In this document: positions 52,636 to 62,631 of the stretch, one piece after another | Layout of the letters: the number at the start of each line of letters is the position of its first letter | Position numbering within the stretch: the stretch's first letter is position 1 | NCBI RefSeq assembly: GCF_000470315.2 | Contig: NZ_CBRF02000005.1 | Span: 1 to 64,000 of the forward strand | DNA from: Psychromonas sp. SP041 | Lineage (GTDB): Bacteria; Pseudomonadota; Gammaproteobacteria; Enterobacterales; Psychromonadaceae | Reading direction: 5' to 3' | Length of the DNA stretch: 64,000 bases | Notes under the pieces: model-generated | Database searches by the model: none | Seen by the model: only the letters and a program-made list of their open reading frames with translations | What the model was told of the DNA's origin: nothing | Translations under genes and position numbers: made by a program

Positions 52636-53766
52636 TTAAGCCTCCGCTGCTAATTGGTTTTTAGGTTTTTTCTTGGCATCAAGGTATACAAATAATCGTT
52701 CTGTCGGTTTTACTAACATTAACGATAAGGCACCACTAAATAGAACAACTAATGCCTGTACTACTTGGATCATTTCACGGTCAATATTTGGGAAGTCGAA
52801 GGAAAGTTCTGCACCGCCTTGATAAAGAATACCAAATAAAACACTCGCTAGAATAATACCAAAAGGGTGGTTTCGACCGATTAAACAAACCGCAATACCG
52901 GTAAAACCATATCCTGCTACAAACCCTAATTTAAGTTGTTGTCCGTAACCTTGCACTTCATTCAGGCTTAATAAACCTGATAAAGCACCAGAGATTAACA
53001 TCACAATGATGATTAAGCGTTTACGGTTAATACCACCATATTCAGCGGCTGAAGGGCTTGCTCCCATTGCTCGTATCGCGTAACCCCAGCGTGTTCTCCA
53101 TAATAATAACCAAACCAATACACAACAAAGTAGGGCAATTAAAAAACTCAAATTCATCGGGGATTCAGAAAAGCTTAACCCAAACCATCCGACTATTTCA
53201 TGGAAACCAGGCAAGACAGCGGCAGATTCGAAAACGCGTGATACGGGTGCCATTTGTCCTTTTTGGTTCAACACATTCACCATTAAATAAACCATTAATG
53301 AAGAAGCGATGAAATTAAACATGATGGTGGTAATAACAATGTGACTACCGCGATAAGCTTGTAAATAGGCTGGAATAAACGCCCATAATGCACCAAACGC
53401 CATACTGGCAAACATGGTGATCGGTAAAATAGCCCAGAAAGGTAAAGTATGGTCTAAGCCTAAACAAGCAAGGCCAACACCTAAACCACCGATATAAGCT
53501 TGTCCTTCACCACCGATGTTAAATAAACCAGCAGAAAAGGCGACGGCAACAGCAAGGCCGGTGAAAATAAAGTTAGTGGCATAATAAAAAGTATAGCCAA
53601 TCCCTTCTTGGTAACCTAACGCACCACTGATCATGGTTTTTGCTGCTTCGATAGGGTTAACATCAACCGCAATAAAAATAATGGCTGAAAAAGCAAAGGC
53701 AAAAAGAATATTAATTAAAGGAAGAACAATAATATTTACCCATGCTGGAATCTTTGAGTCGTTCAT
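52636..53766 (-). CDS. Second BMP-type nucleoside ABC permease
   Basis: A 376-residue permease with about nine hydrophobic segments. VAFSAGLFNIGGEGQAYIGGLG (about residues 75-96) is the first-permease signature, and VAGYGFTGIAVCLIGRNHP (about 284-302) the coupling loop. Its start overlaps the ATPase stop by 4 bp. Confidence 0.87.
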   Translation of the reverse strand: MNDSKIPAWVNIIVLPLINILFAFAFSAIIFIAVDVNPIEAAKTMISGALGYQEGIGYTFYYATNFIFTGLAVAVAFSAGLFNIGGEGQAYIGGLGVGLACLGLDHTLPFWAILPITMFASMAFGALWAFIPAYLQAYRGSHIVITTIMFNFIASSLMVYLMVNVLNQKGQMAPVSRVFESAAVLPGFHEIVGWFGLSFSESPMNLSFLIALLCCVLVWLLLWRTRWGYAIRAMGASPSAAEYGGINRKRLIIIVMLISGALSGLLSLNEVQGYGQQLKLGFVAGYGFTGIAVCLIGRNHPFGIILASVLFGILYQGGAELSFDFPNIDREMIQVVQALVVLFSGALSLMLVKPTERLFVYLDAKKKPKNQLAAEA

Positions 53767-55349
53767 ATTTGTTCTCCAGAGGTTGTTTGTTGTGTTGTAG
53801 TTAGAAGCTCATCTGGCATTATATTGGCCATCATCATGCCGAGGATTTTTTCATTGGCTTGCTCTGCACTCACTTCTCCAACGATGTGACCATCAAACAT
53901 TACAATAATACGATCTGATAACGCCATGATTTCATCGAGCTCTACTGACACGAGTAATATACCTTTACCTTGATCTCGTAATTCGATAATACGCTTATGA
54001 ATTAATTCAATCGCACCAATATCGACACCGCGAGTCGGTTGACCAATTAATAACACATCTGGATTTTTATCGACTTCTCGCCCGATGATTAATTTTTGTT
54101 GGTTACCGCCGGAAAACAATGAGCTACGTAATTTAGGATCGCGAGGACGTACATCCCACTCCTCCATCAATCGAGCACATTCTTGGTTAATCATTTTTGG
54201 TTTATTAAGCAGTTTGCCATTGTAGGTTGGCGAGTTTTGATACCCTAAAATAGCCGACTCTTCTGCACTAAATGATTTGATCAAACCCATCACAAGGCGA
54301 TCTTCTGGAATATGCCCAACACCTAACTCACGCATTTGTGCAGCAGAGCTCGGATGCATTGAATCAATACATGTTTGTCCGATATTGACTTGGCCTGAAT
54401 TAGGTTTGATAAGTCCTGCTAATACACTCATTAACTCTGACTGACCGTTTCCAGAAACCCCTGCAATACCAACAATTTCACCGGATTTGATTGAGATAGA
54501 AACATCTTTTAAGCGGTCTACTCCCATTTCATCGGTGTAAGTTACCTTTGAGGTAGATAATAATTCGTTTTCAGGTGTTGCTACTGATTTCTCTACTTTA
54601 AGTCTGACTTTACGGCCAACCATTAGCTCTGCAAGTTCTTCTTTATTGGTCTCAGCTGTTTTACGATGTGCGACCATTTCACCTTGGCGCATGACGGATA
54701 CATTATTAGTGGCTGCTAAGATTTCTCTTAATTTATGAGTGATCAATAAGATGGTGACGCCTTTGTCACGTAGCGCATCAAATATTTTAAATAGGTGATC
54801 TGTTTCTTGAGGGGTTAATACGCCTGTTGGCTCGTCAAGAATAAGGATCTTAGCGCCACGATATAAGGCTTTTAGGATTTCGACTCGTTGTTGTAATCCC
54901 ACAGGTAAGTCTTCAACTAATGCATCTAATGGGACATCTAATCGGTATTCTTTTGCTAAACGTTCTAATTCAGTACGTGCTTTTTTTAAACTAGGCTTTA
55001 GTAACGCGCCGTCTTCGGCACCTAAAATTACGTTTTCTAATACACTAAAGTTATCCACTAACATGAAATGTTGATGAACCATGCCTATGCCGTAACGTAT
55101 TGCTTCTTTAGAACTGGTTAATTTACGTACTTTACCTGATATTTTAATATCGCCAGAATCTGCAATATAAAACCCATAGATGATGTTCATTAGGGTTGAT
55201 TTTCCTGCGCCATTTTCACCAATTATTCCATGGATCGTGCTTGCAGGTACCTTTAAGTTGATATTACAGTTAGCATGTACTGCACCGAATTTTTTATCGA
55301 TACCACAGAGCTCTAAGGCAATATTTTGTTGATTATGGGGTTGAGACAT
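53763..55349 (-). CDS. Second BMP-type nucleoside ABC ATPase (two NBDs)
   Basis: A 528-residue double ATPase. NBD1: Walker A GENGAGKSTLM (about residues 43-53), signature LPVGLQQRVE (about 143-152), Walker B ILILDEPT (about 163-170). NBD2 has degenerate Walker A GVSGNGQSE, signature FSGGNQQKL and LLIGQPTRG instead of a standard Walker B, as usual in this family. It energises the two downstream permeases and lies 137 bp after the binding-protein gene. Confidence 0.9.
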   Translation of the reverse strand: MSQPHNQQNIALELCGIDKKFGAVHANCNINLKVPASTIHGIIGENGAGKSTLMNIIYGFYIADSGDIKISGKVRKLTSSKEAIRYGIGMVHQHFMLVDNFSVLENVILGAEDGALLKPSLKKARTELERLAKEYRLDVPLDALVEDLPVGLQQRVEILKALYRGAKILILDEPTGVLTPQETDHLFKIFDALRDKGVTILLITHKLREILAATNNVSVMRQGEMVAHRKTAETNKEELAELMVGRKVRLKVEKSVATPENELLSTSKVTYTDEMGVDRLKDVSISIKSGEIVGIAGVSGNGQSELMSVLAGLIKPNSGQVNIGQTCIDSMHPSSAAQMRELGVGHIPEDRLVMGLIKSFSAEESAILGYQNSPTYNGKLLNKPKMINQECARLMEEWDVRPRDPKLRSSLFSGGNQQKLIIGREVDKNPDVLLIGQPTRGVDIGAIELIHKRIIELRDQGKGILLVSVELDEIMALSDRIIVMFDGHIVGEVSAEQANEKILGMMMANIMPDELLTTTQQTTSGEQI

Positions 55350-55486
55350 AAATTAAGTTTCTCTATTCTGTCCGTTGATATAGATCGCTAAAAATGCCCC
55401 CTTACTTTAGATGCGAAGGGTTCGCACTAAAGCATTGGCAACAAAAAGTTGACAACAAGGAGGCATAATTATTTTTTCGAGGAGAT

Positions 55487-56491
55487 TTAGTACTTACAAG
55501 TATTATCACTCATGTAATCGTGTACTTTGATTTCACCAGAGACTATTTGAGCTTTGATACCGGCAATTTTACCTTCCATATCAGGCGTAATTAAATCGCG
55601 GTTGAACTCGTCTAATGCCCAATCTACGCCATTTTCTTTTAGGCCAAGATTTTGGATACCAGCAGTAAAGTTACCTTTTTCAGCTGCGTTAAATGCATCA
55701 ACCGTTGCTACGCCAACACGTTTAACCATAGACGTTAACATAACACCTGGGTGAATGTAGTTTTGGTTCGAGTCTACACCGATTGCATATTTACCTTCAT
55801 CAGCAGCGGCTTGATAAACACCAACGCCTGTTCCGCCAGCGGCTGCAAATACGATATCAGCACCTTTACTAAATTGGCTTTTTGCTAATTCTGAACCACG
55901 TGCTGGATCAGACCATGCCGCATTTGTTGAACCCGTCATGTTTTGGAATACTTCAGCGTCTTGATTCACGAATTTAGCACCTTGCTCATAACCACAAGCG
56001 AATCGACGAATGAGTGGGATGTCCATCCCGCCAACAAAACCAACTTTAGCTGTTTTAGACTTCATTGCTGCCAGTGCACCCACAAGGAATGAACCTTCTT
56101 GCTCTTTAAATAGCACTGATTTTACATTCGGTAGATCAACAACAGCATCAATGATAATGAAGTTGCTATCAGGGTATTTAGCCGCTATTTTTTGTAATGG
56201 CGTTGCGTATAAAAAACCTACAACAAGAATTGGGCTGAAGCCTTTACGTGCTAGACGCTCAAGACCTTGTTCACGCTGTGCGTCACTTGAAGGTACTAAT
56301 TCACGTACTTTCGTATCAGACTGCGCCATAAATTTAATAACACCATTTTCAGCAACTGCTTGACCAAATGATTTATCAAATTTGCCCGTTGAATCATAAG
56401 CAACAGCGGGTTTAAAATCAGCCGCATTGGCAACAAGTGAGCAAAGCGCGATTGATACTGCAGCCGCAGTGGTGGTTAATATTTTTTTCAT
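55487..56491 (-). CDS. BMP-family substrate-binding protein of the second ABC transporter
   Basis: A 334-residue periplasmic protein with a signal peptide (about residues 1-23, cleavage near ANA-AD). KPAVAYDSTGKFDKSFGQAV starts the Bmp domain; GFVGGMDIPLIRRFACGYEQG (about 152-172) and FAAAGGTGVGVYQAA (about 215-229) are family blocks. It is closer to PnrA/BmpA nucleoside binders than the protein at 28493 is, so the two systems may prefer different ligands. Transcribed with the ATPase and permeases. Confidence 0.87.
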   Translation of the reverse strand: MKKILTTTAAAVSIALCSLVANAADFKPAVAYDSTGKFDKSFGQAVAENGVIKFMAQSDTKVRELVPSSDAQREQGLERLARKGFSPILVVGFLYATPLQKIAAKYPDSNFIIIDAVVDLPNVKSVLFKEQEGSFLVGALAAMKSKTAKVGFVGGMDIPLIRRFACGYEQGAKFVNQDAEVFQNMTGSTNAAWSDPARGSELAKSQFSKGADIVFAAAGGTGVGVYQAAADEGKYAIGVDSNQNYIHPGVMLTSMVKRVGVATVDAFNAAEKGNFTAGIQNLGLKENGVDWALDEFNRDLITPDMEGKIAGIKAQIVSGEIKVHDYMSDNTCKY

Positions 56492-56749
56492 AAATTGTCC
56501 TTAATATATATGTATTGATGGTTTGTAAAAGTTATTCATTAACTGTTTTGACGTTTTTAGTTTTCAATTTCCTACAATAAAAATGATCTAAAAAGAGTCG
56601 TCTAAAAAATCATTTGTAAAAGCTATCTAATAAAATACATTCACTAAAATACGCCAAGTTGTAAATAATACCTAATAGCGATTTAAGTTACTCATTAAGT
56701 TTAATGCCGTCGCATAAATCGCTAAGACAATTATCACACTATCTAAAAA

Positions 56750-56793
56750 TTAATTGAAGAATTACCGTTTAATACGATAATTTCTTCAATTAA
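56750..56793 (-). terminator. Terminator-like hairpin after the NCS2 permease
   Basis: TTAATTGAAGA and TCTTCAATTAA form a perfect 11-bp stem with an imperfectly paired middle (AATTACCG/CGATAATT). It lies 77 bp after the minus-strand stop at 56870. The rest of 56492-56869 shows no gene. Confidence 0.55.
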
Positions 56794-56869
56794 GCCACAC
56801 AGCTTATTTTTGATAATGAGAAAGAAGTTGAATGGGTTAATGATATGACCAACTCAACATATTGATACT

Positions 56870-58306
56870 CTAGTTTTTAATCCCTTTAGATATCTCTTCA
56901 TCAATTGGAAAGTCTTGAATGATTGGATTGTATTGCTCAGGATAATCACCTAAAAACAGTGACAGTAAAATTACACTCAAACCACTTGCAGTAATAGGAG
57001 AGCCAAAGATACTTTTTACGATGGCACCTAAATCACCACCAATATTAACAGAGATTGTATTAACTACTTCAGGAACCAATAACACGCCTAATCCCATACC
57101 GAATGACACCGCGAGTGTTAACATGTTTTTTCTGTTTAATTCTACGTGTGTCAGGATTTTTACGCCTGCAATCGCAACCGTAGCGAACATTATTATCGTT
57201 GCACCACCTAATACCGAATTGGGTACCGCGCGGAATAGCGCACCAATGTGTGGGAATAAACCCATGATGATTAAGATAGCGCCAATCCAAACACCAATAA
57301 AGCGACTCGCAATACCGGTTAATTGAATAACGCCGTTATTTTGACTGAATGTTGTATTAGGGAACGTATTGAATACACCTGCAATTAACGAGTTCACCCC
57401 ATCGCCTAAAATACCTTGTTTAATGCGTTTTATGTATGACTTACCTGCTATTGGCTGTTTTGAAACCATACAGTTAGCCGTGATATCACCCGATGTTTCA
57501 ATGGCTGTAATTAAATAAATTAATGCAATAGGAATGAAAGCGGCGATGTCGAATGAAAAACCATATTTAAATGGGATAGGAATACTGATCACGGACTCAA
57601 CATGTGTAATGGCACTAAAGTTAACTTTACCCATCATCATCGCCGCTATCATACCCACAATCATACCAATGATAATTGAAGATAAACGTATCCATTGATT
57701 GCCATATTTATGTGCAGCAATAATGCTGACCATTACTAGGGCACCTAAAAATAGATTATCAAAACTCGCAAAAAGCTCTGGTTTATTGGTTAATAACCAC
57801 TGCCCGCCAGCTAAGTCAGTAAAACCTACTTTGATTAAACTAATGCCGATAATAGTAATTACCGTGCCCGTTACTACTGGCGTAATAACGCGTTTTAATT
57901 TATCAACAAACTGACTCACAAAAATTTCTACAAAAGCACCTAGAACACAAACACCAAAAATTAGTGCTAGGATTTCATCTGGGCCACCGCCATTCGCTTT
58001 AGCAATAAAACCTGCTGCTAATACTGAACTTAAAAATGCAAAGCTAGTACCTTGAACACATATCATGCCTGCACCAATACCCATTGGTCTTTTAGCTTGA
58101 ATGATAGTACCAACACCTGAAACCATTAATGCCATCGATATTAAATAAGGAATTTCATCACCTAAGCCAAGTACACCGCCAATGATAAGTGTTGGTGTGA
58201 TAACACCAATAAAGCTCGCTAATACATGTTGTATCGCAGCAAAAAATGACTCTTTGTTCGATGGGTTATCATCAAGTTTATAGATTAACTCAGATTCATC
58301 ACTCAT
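56870..58306 (-). CDS. NCS2-family xanthine/uracil-type permease
   Basis: A 478-residue nucleobase:cation symporter with about 12-14 hydrophobic segments. The family signature QNNGVIQLTGIASR is complete (about residues 315-328), and AIETSGDITA (about 265-274) has the substrate-binding Glu. The position in a purine locus suggests xanthine, urate or a related oxopurine; a UraA-like uracil specificity is not excluded. ATG 58306 with AAGGAAA upstream is chosen; the frame extends 31 codons further without a better start. Monocistronic by spacing. Confidence 0.87.
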   Translation of the reverse strand: MSDESELIYKLDDNPSNKESFFAAIQHVLASFIGVITPTLIIGGVLGLGDEIPYLISMALMVSGVGTIIQAKRPMGIGAGMICVQGTSFAFLSSVLAAGFIAKANGGGPDEILALIFGVCVLGAFVEIFVSQFVDKLKRVITPVVTGTVITIIGISLIKVGFTDLAGGQWLLTNKPELFASFDNLFLGALVMVSIIAAHKYGNQWIRLSSIIIGMIVGMIAAMMMGKVNFSAITHVESVISIPIPFKYGFSFDIAAFIPIALIYLITAIETSGDITANCMVSKQPIAGKSYIKRIKQGILGDGVNSLIAGVFNTFPNTTFSQNNGVIQLTGIASRFIGVWIGAILIIMGLFPHIGALFRAVPNSVLGGATIIMFATVAIAGVKILTHVELNRKNMLTLAVSFGMGLGVLLVPEVVNTISVNIGGDLGAIVKSIFGSPITASGLSVILLSLFLGDYPEQYNPIIQDFPIDEEISKGIKN

Positions 58307-58666
58307 GTGTATTTCCTTATTTTTTACTGAAACGATTGCGGCTATATTAATTATTTTTGCAACGATCGTGCCATTTAATGAGAAACAATAAATGTTCATT
58401 TAAAACATATAGTTATTGTTTTTTTAAAATAAATTTGGAAGAGTTGTAATTTAAGTTGATTCTTTATTGGTGCAGTACTCGCACTTTAAGTGCGCAATAA
58501 ATGGGGTCTATGAATGGTGCTTTAAAATATATTTAAAGTATTTATATATAAAAATTTATGTTAATTGTTATATATAAAAATATAAGAGAATAGCCTATGC
58601 AACTTATTATGGTTTTCCAATGTAGAGATTGTTTTTTAGGCGATTAACATTCAGTTAATCGTCGTT

Positions 58667-58999
58667 TTGAGTGTGAAGTGTGCCACTGATATCGGAGTAC
58701 TTGACCTTGAGGATACAAGCGAGGATATTTATCTTGAGCTTAAAAGTAAATGTGAAAAATCGATTAAAATTGATGGTGCAGAAGCGATTGTATTAGGTTG
58801 TGCTGGCATGTCTGATTTAGCCGTAAGACTGGCTGAAGAGCTACAAGTGCCTGTTATTGATGGTGTATCAGCGGCTGTAAAGCTTGCTGAGTCTTTGCAT
58901 CAACTTAGTCTGAAAACATCCCAAATAGGTCAATACGGTTTGCCATTTAACAAAGCATTTCATGGTCGTTATCAGCACTGGGATAACAGTAAAAAATAA
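58667..58999 (+). pseudogene. hpxA: Allantoin racemase remnant (C-terminal part only)
   Basis: 110 codons matching the C-terminal half of Asp/Glu/hydantoin racemases of the allantoin racemase type: VKCATDIGVLDLE, AIVLGCAGMSDLAVRLAEE (second catalytic Cys) and VPVIDGVSAAVKLAESL. Full-length enzymes are about 240 residues. The N-terminal domain with the first catalytic Cys is missing; upstream the frame meets TAG at 58637. A hairpin (CGATTAA/TTAATCG, 58641-58661) lies at the breakpoint. Without both cysteines it should not racemise. It lies 75 bp ahead of puuE, consistent with a former operon. Confidence 0.78.
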
Positions 59000-59074
59000 T
59001 AAAAGCTGATAATTAATAATAGAGTAATTAATTAAAAAGCAAACTAATCAAAAAGTAAATAAGGATAGTTAACA

Positions 59075-60007
59075 ATGAATAGTGATAACCCACGTGATTA
59101 TATTGGTTATGGTCGCGATAATGTACCCGATGCTAACTGGCCTAATAAAGCAAAAATAGCCGTTCAGTTTGTACTGAATTATGAAGAGGGTGGAGAGAAT
59201 TGTGTTTTACATGGTGATGCACATTCAGAAACATTTTTATCTGAAATAGCGGGAGCAGAAGCTTACCCTGAACGACATATGAGTATGGAGTCATTATATG
59301 AATATGGCTCAAGAGCAGGTGTGTGGCGTATTCTTAATGAGTTTAAATTACGTGGCTTACCATTAACTGTTTTTGGCATTGCCACTGCTTTAGAGCGTAA
59401 CCCTGAAGTCACTAAAGCAATTATTGAAGACGGTCATGAAATTGCTTGTCATGGTTTAAAGTGGATCCATTATCAGCATATGCCAATTGAAGAAGAGCGT
59501 GAGCACATGCATCAGGCGTTAGATATTATTGAAAAACTAACGGGTACTCGTCCAACAGGTTGGTATACAGGTCGCGATTCTCCTAATACACGAACATTGG
59601 TTGGAGAGCAGCGCGGTTTAACTTACGATTCAGATTATTACGGCGATGATTTACCTTTTTGGTCACAAGTACCAAGCTGTGAAGATGGCGAAGATATGCG
59701 TCCGCATTTAGTCATTCCTTACACGCTAGATAATAACGACATGCGCTTTTCATCACCTTATGGTTTCAGCCATGGCGATGAATTTTTCCAGTATTTAAAA
59801 GACAGTTTCGACTGTCTTTATACTGAAGGAAGTGACAAACCTAAAATGATGTCAATTGGTTTACATTGCCGTGTTATTGGCAAACCAAGTCGTTTTATGG
59901 CGCTTAAAAAGTTCTTAGATTACGTACAGTCACATGATGATGTATGGATTGCACGCCGAGATGAGATTGCAAAACATTGGATAGAAAATCATCCTTACTC
60001 GGAGTGA
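59075..60007 (+). CDS. puuE: Allantoinase, polysaccharide-deacetylase type
   Basis: A 310-residue enzyme of the NodB/polysaccharide deacetylase fold that opens allantoin to allantoate, unrelated to the amidohydrolase AllB. RDYIGYGRDNVPDANWP at the start, QFVLNYEEGGENCVLHGD (about residues 31-48), EIACHGLKWIHY (about 126-137), GWYTGRDSPNTR (about 164-175) and SIGLHCRVIGKPSR (about 266-279) are PuuE blocks. ATG 59075 follows AAGGATAG. A strong terminator follows. Confidence 0.93.
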   Translation: MNSDNPRDYIGYGRDNVPDANWPNKAKIAVQFVLNYEEGGENCVLHGDAHSETFLSEIAGAEAYPERHMSMESLYEYGSRAGVWRILNEFKLRGLPLTVFGIATALERNPEVTKAIIEDGHEIACHGLKWIHYQHMPIEEEREHMHQALDIIEKLTGTRPTGWYTGRDSPNTRTLVGEQRGLTYDSDYYGDDLPFWSQVPSCEDGEDMRPHLVIPYTLDNNDMRFSSPYGFSHGDEFFQYLKDSFDCLYTEGSDKPKMMSIGLHCRVIGKPSRFMALKKFLDYVQSHDDVWIARRDEIAKHWIENHPYSE

Positions 60008-60050
60008 TTTTTAATTAATTCAAATAGCTTTTTGTTTGGTGTACTCACAT

Positions 60051-60089
60051 AAAAACGGCGCTTAAATACATTATTTAAGCGCCGTTTTT
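60051..60089. terminator. Bidirectional terminator between puuE and allantoate amidohydrolase
   Basis: AAAAACGGCGCTTAAAT and ATTTAAGCGCCGTTTTT are perfect 17-bp arms around ACATT. The A- and T-runs on either side make it work for both convergent genes. Confidence 0.92.
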
Positions 60090-60157
60090 GTCCGTTTTTT
60101 TGAACGTTATTTTAAAAGCTATTTTCAAGCACATTTACTGACTATTGTAATGCTTTT

Positions 60158-61387
60158 TTATACTGCTAGCTTTCTGATCATGTCAGTTAAACAGTCCAAA
60201 GCAACGGCAACGTCAGACTCAATCACTTGTTCTCTTGGGTTATGGCTGATGCCTTTTTCACAGCGAACAAATAACATGCCGATATCAGTAATATTGGTCA
60301 TGACCATCGCATCATGTCCTGCGCCACTGGATAGAAAACACGGTTCTTTGTGAGTATATTGCTCAACGACTTCACCCCATTTCTGTTGTAAATCATCACT
60401 ACATAAAACCGCTTCAGCTTGATACAGCTTTTCATGCTGTAAGGTTAGTTGACGCGCTTCAGCGATATCGCTTAATTGCTGTAATAGTAGTTTGCAGCAG
60501 TTTTCTAATGTTGATTGAGATTGACTGCGAATATCCACTGTGAAATGAACTTCACCTGCGATGACATTCACTGCACCAGGGAAAACATCACAACGGCCAA
60601 CCGTTGCTACAATTTGATGTTCAAAGGCAAATTTTTCGATAGCACTGATCATTTGTGCTGCACCAGACATCGCATCTCGTCGCAAAGCTAAAGGCACTGT
60701 ACCAGCATGGCCAGCCATCCCTTTAAGCTTGAATTGATAGCGTTTTGCACCGGCAATACCAGTCACGACGCCTACTGGTAAATCGAGATCTTCTAATACT
60801 GGGCCTTGTTCAATATGCACTTCTAAATAGGCTAGGGTATCTTCTTTGGTTTTTTGATCTTGACCTGCTAACGCTGGATCTAAACCAAAGTCACGCATCG
60901 CTTGGGCCATGCTAATACCTTGGCTATCTTGTATCGCTAACCAGTCTTGTTGAAAGCAACCTGCCACTGCACTTGAGCCAATTAATGTGGTGTTAAAGCG
61001 CGTTCCTTCTTCGTCGGCAAAAGCCACGATATCGACATGGAAGGGCAGTTCTTCACCAACTAATTGAAACATCGCTTCAATCGCTAATAATACCCCTAAG
61101 TTACCGTCATACTTACCTGCATTTGCTACGGTATCGCTGTGAGAGCCGATTAACAGTGTCGGTAATGTTGGGTTCGATGATACTTTTCGGCCCCATTGAT
61201 TACCTACGCTGTCTTCCCACGTTTGTAGTCCAGCTTGTTGCATCCACTCTTCAATTTGTTGGTGCGCTAATTGATGCTCAGGTGTTAAATAAGCGCGAAG
61301 TAGACCGCCTTCCATTGCCGTGAAAGTAGCGAGGTGATCTGCCCACTGCATAATTTTAGTGGCTGCTTCATTACTATTTTGTGGCAT
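60158..61387 (-). CDS. allC: Allantoate amidohydrolase (M20 family)
   Basis: A 409-residue metal-dependent hydrolase giving ureidoglycine, CO2 and ammonia from allantoate. Metal-site residues are in GSHSDTVANAGKYDGNLGV (about residues 82-100), FADEEGTRFNTTL (about 124-136), EVHIEQGPVLE (about 189-199) and GAGHDAMVM near the C-terminus. It could instead be a hydantoinase-type carbamoylase, but the operon with a ureidoglycine aminotransferase favours allantoate (the HpxK role in Klebsiella). It starts 11 bp after the aminotransferase stop. Confidence 0.87.
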   Translation of the reverse strand: MPQNSNEAATKIMQWADHLATFTAMEGGLLRAYLTPEHQLAHQQIEEWMQQAGLQTWEDSVGNQWGRKVSSNPTLPTLLIGSHSDTVANAGKYDGNLGVLLAIEAMFQLVGEELPFHVDIVAFADEEGTRFNTTLIGSSAVAGCFQQDWLAIQDSQGISMAQAMRDFGLDPALAGQDQKTKEDTLAYLEVHIEQGPVLEDLDLPVGVVTGIAGAKRYQFKLKGMAGHAGTVPLALRRDAMSGAAQMISAIEKFAFEHQIVATVGRCDVFPGAVNVIAGEVHFTVDIRSQSQSTLENCCKLLLQQLSDIAEARQLTLQHEKLYQAEAVLCSDDLQQKWGEVVEQYTHKEPCFLSSGAGHDAMVMTNITDIGMLFVRCEKGISHNPREQVIESDVAVALDCLTDMIRKLAV

Positions 61388-61398
61388 GAATTCTCCTT

Positions 61399-62631
61399 TT
61401 AAACAGTGTAATACTGCATTGCAGTAGTCACTGCTTGACCCGGTTGAATATGTGCTTTGTATTTCAATAGAACAGATTCAAGTGCCGCTAAGGTTGTTAA
61501 CACACATTCTTGTCGTGCGTTAAAGCCCATTGTGCCAATACGCCAAATTTTACCGTGTAATGGGCCGAACGAAGTACCGATCTCAATACCAAAACAAAGC
61601 AGTAATTCTTCACGCACTTTATCGCCATCGACTTCATCTGGGATATACACGCCAACCACGTTATTCATTTTGTATTGTTGATTACCGAATAGTTTTAAAC
61701 CCATTGCTTTTAAGCCCATTGCCATCGCATCACCAGCTTGTTTATGGCGAGCAATTACATTTTCGCTGCCTTCTTCAAGATAAATACGAGCACATTCACG
61801 TGCTGCATATAACATGCTAGTCGCTTCAGTGTGGTGGTTTAAACGCTCTGGGCCCCAGTAATCCATGACCATTGCTAAATCAAAATAGTTAGATTGGATT
61901 CTTATATCGGCACCCGCTGTATGATGTTCTGCTTTAATGCCTGCTTCGACATGTTTACGGCGGTTAATCACTTCTGCACATTGATCGCTTAAGCTGATTG
62001 GCGCACTACCTGATGGGCCACCTAGACATTTTTGTAATCCAACAGAAACCGCATCTAAGTGCCATTCATCCATTTTTAATTCGTTGCCAGCTATAGAAGC
62101 GGTTGCATCACAGTAGAATAAAACGCCGTGACGTTGACAAATTTCGCCGATTTCAGCAAGAGGTTGGTTCATGGTGGTCGAAGTATCACCTTGTACCGTA
62201 GCTAATAGTTTTGGTTGGAACTCTTTGATCGCTTTTTCTACTAACTCTGGCGGGCAAACTTCACCCCATTCGATATCAATGGTTTTAACCACGGCACCAA
62301 CACGTTGTGCAATTTCACATAACAAGTGACCAAAGCGTCCAATCACTGGGATTAACACTTTATCGCCTGGTTGTAGAATTGAAACTAATACTGCCTCGAT
62401 GCCTGCTCGTGCAGTGCCATCAACCAACATAGTTTGTTTATTATTCGTCTCAAGCACACCACGATAAAGTGATTGCACTTGATTCATGTAACCTGTCATC
62501 ACTGGGTCGTATTGACCGATTAAGGCAGATGAAATCGCTTGATGCACACGTGGATACGCGTTGATTGGGCCTGGTCCCATTAATAGACGAACAGGTGGGT
62601 TAAGCGTTTCAAATAAAGTCTTAGTTGTCAT
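61399..62631 (-). CDS. Ureidoglycine aminotransferase (PucG/HpxJ-like)
   Basis: A 410-residue class V PLP aminotransferase. LLMGPGPINAYPRVHQA (about residues 15-31) is typical of the alanine-glyoxylate/PucG group; the PLP lysine is in VGLQKCLGGPSG (about 198-209). PucG moves the amino group of ureidoglycine to glyoxylate, giving oxalurate and glycine. The pairing with allantoate amidohydrolase, which makes ureidoglycine, supports this. ATG 62631 with GGAG upstream is chosen; it lies inside the end of the preceding gene (11-bp overlap). Confidence 0.85.
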   Translation of the reverse strand: MTTKTLFETLNPPVRLLMGPGPINAYPRVHQAISSALIGQYDPVMTGYMNQVQSLYRGVLETNNKQTMLVDGTARAGIEAVLVSILQPGDKVLIPVIGRFGHLLCEIAQRVGAVVKTIDIEWGEVCPPELVEKAIKEFQPKLLATVQGDTSTTMNQPLAEIGEICQRHGVLFYCDATASIAGNELKMDEWHLDAVSVGLQKCLGGPSGSAPISLSDQCAEVINRRKHVEAGIKAEHHTAGADIRIQSNYFDLAMVMDYWGPERLNHHTEATSMLYAARECARIYLEEGSENVIARHKQAGDAMAMGLKAMGLKLFGNQQYKMNNVVGVYIPDEVDGDKVREELLLCFGIEIGTSFGPLHGKIWRIGTMGFNARQECVLTTLAALESVLLKYKAHIQPGQAVTTAMQYYTV

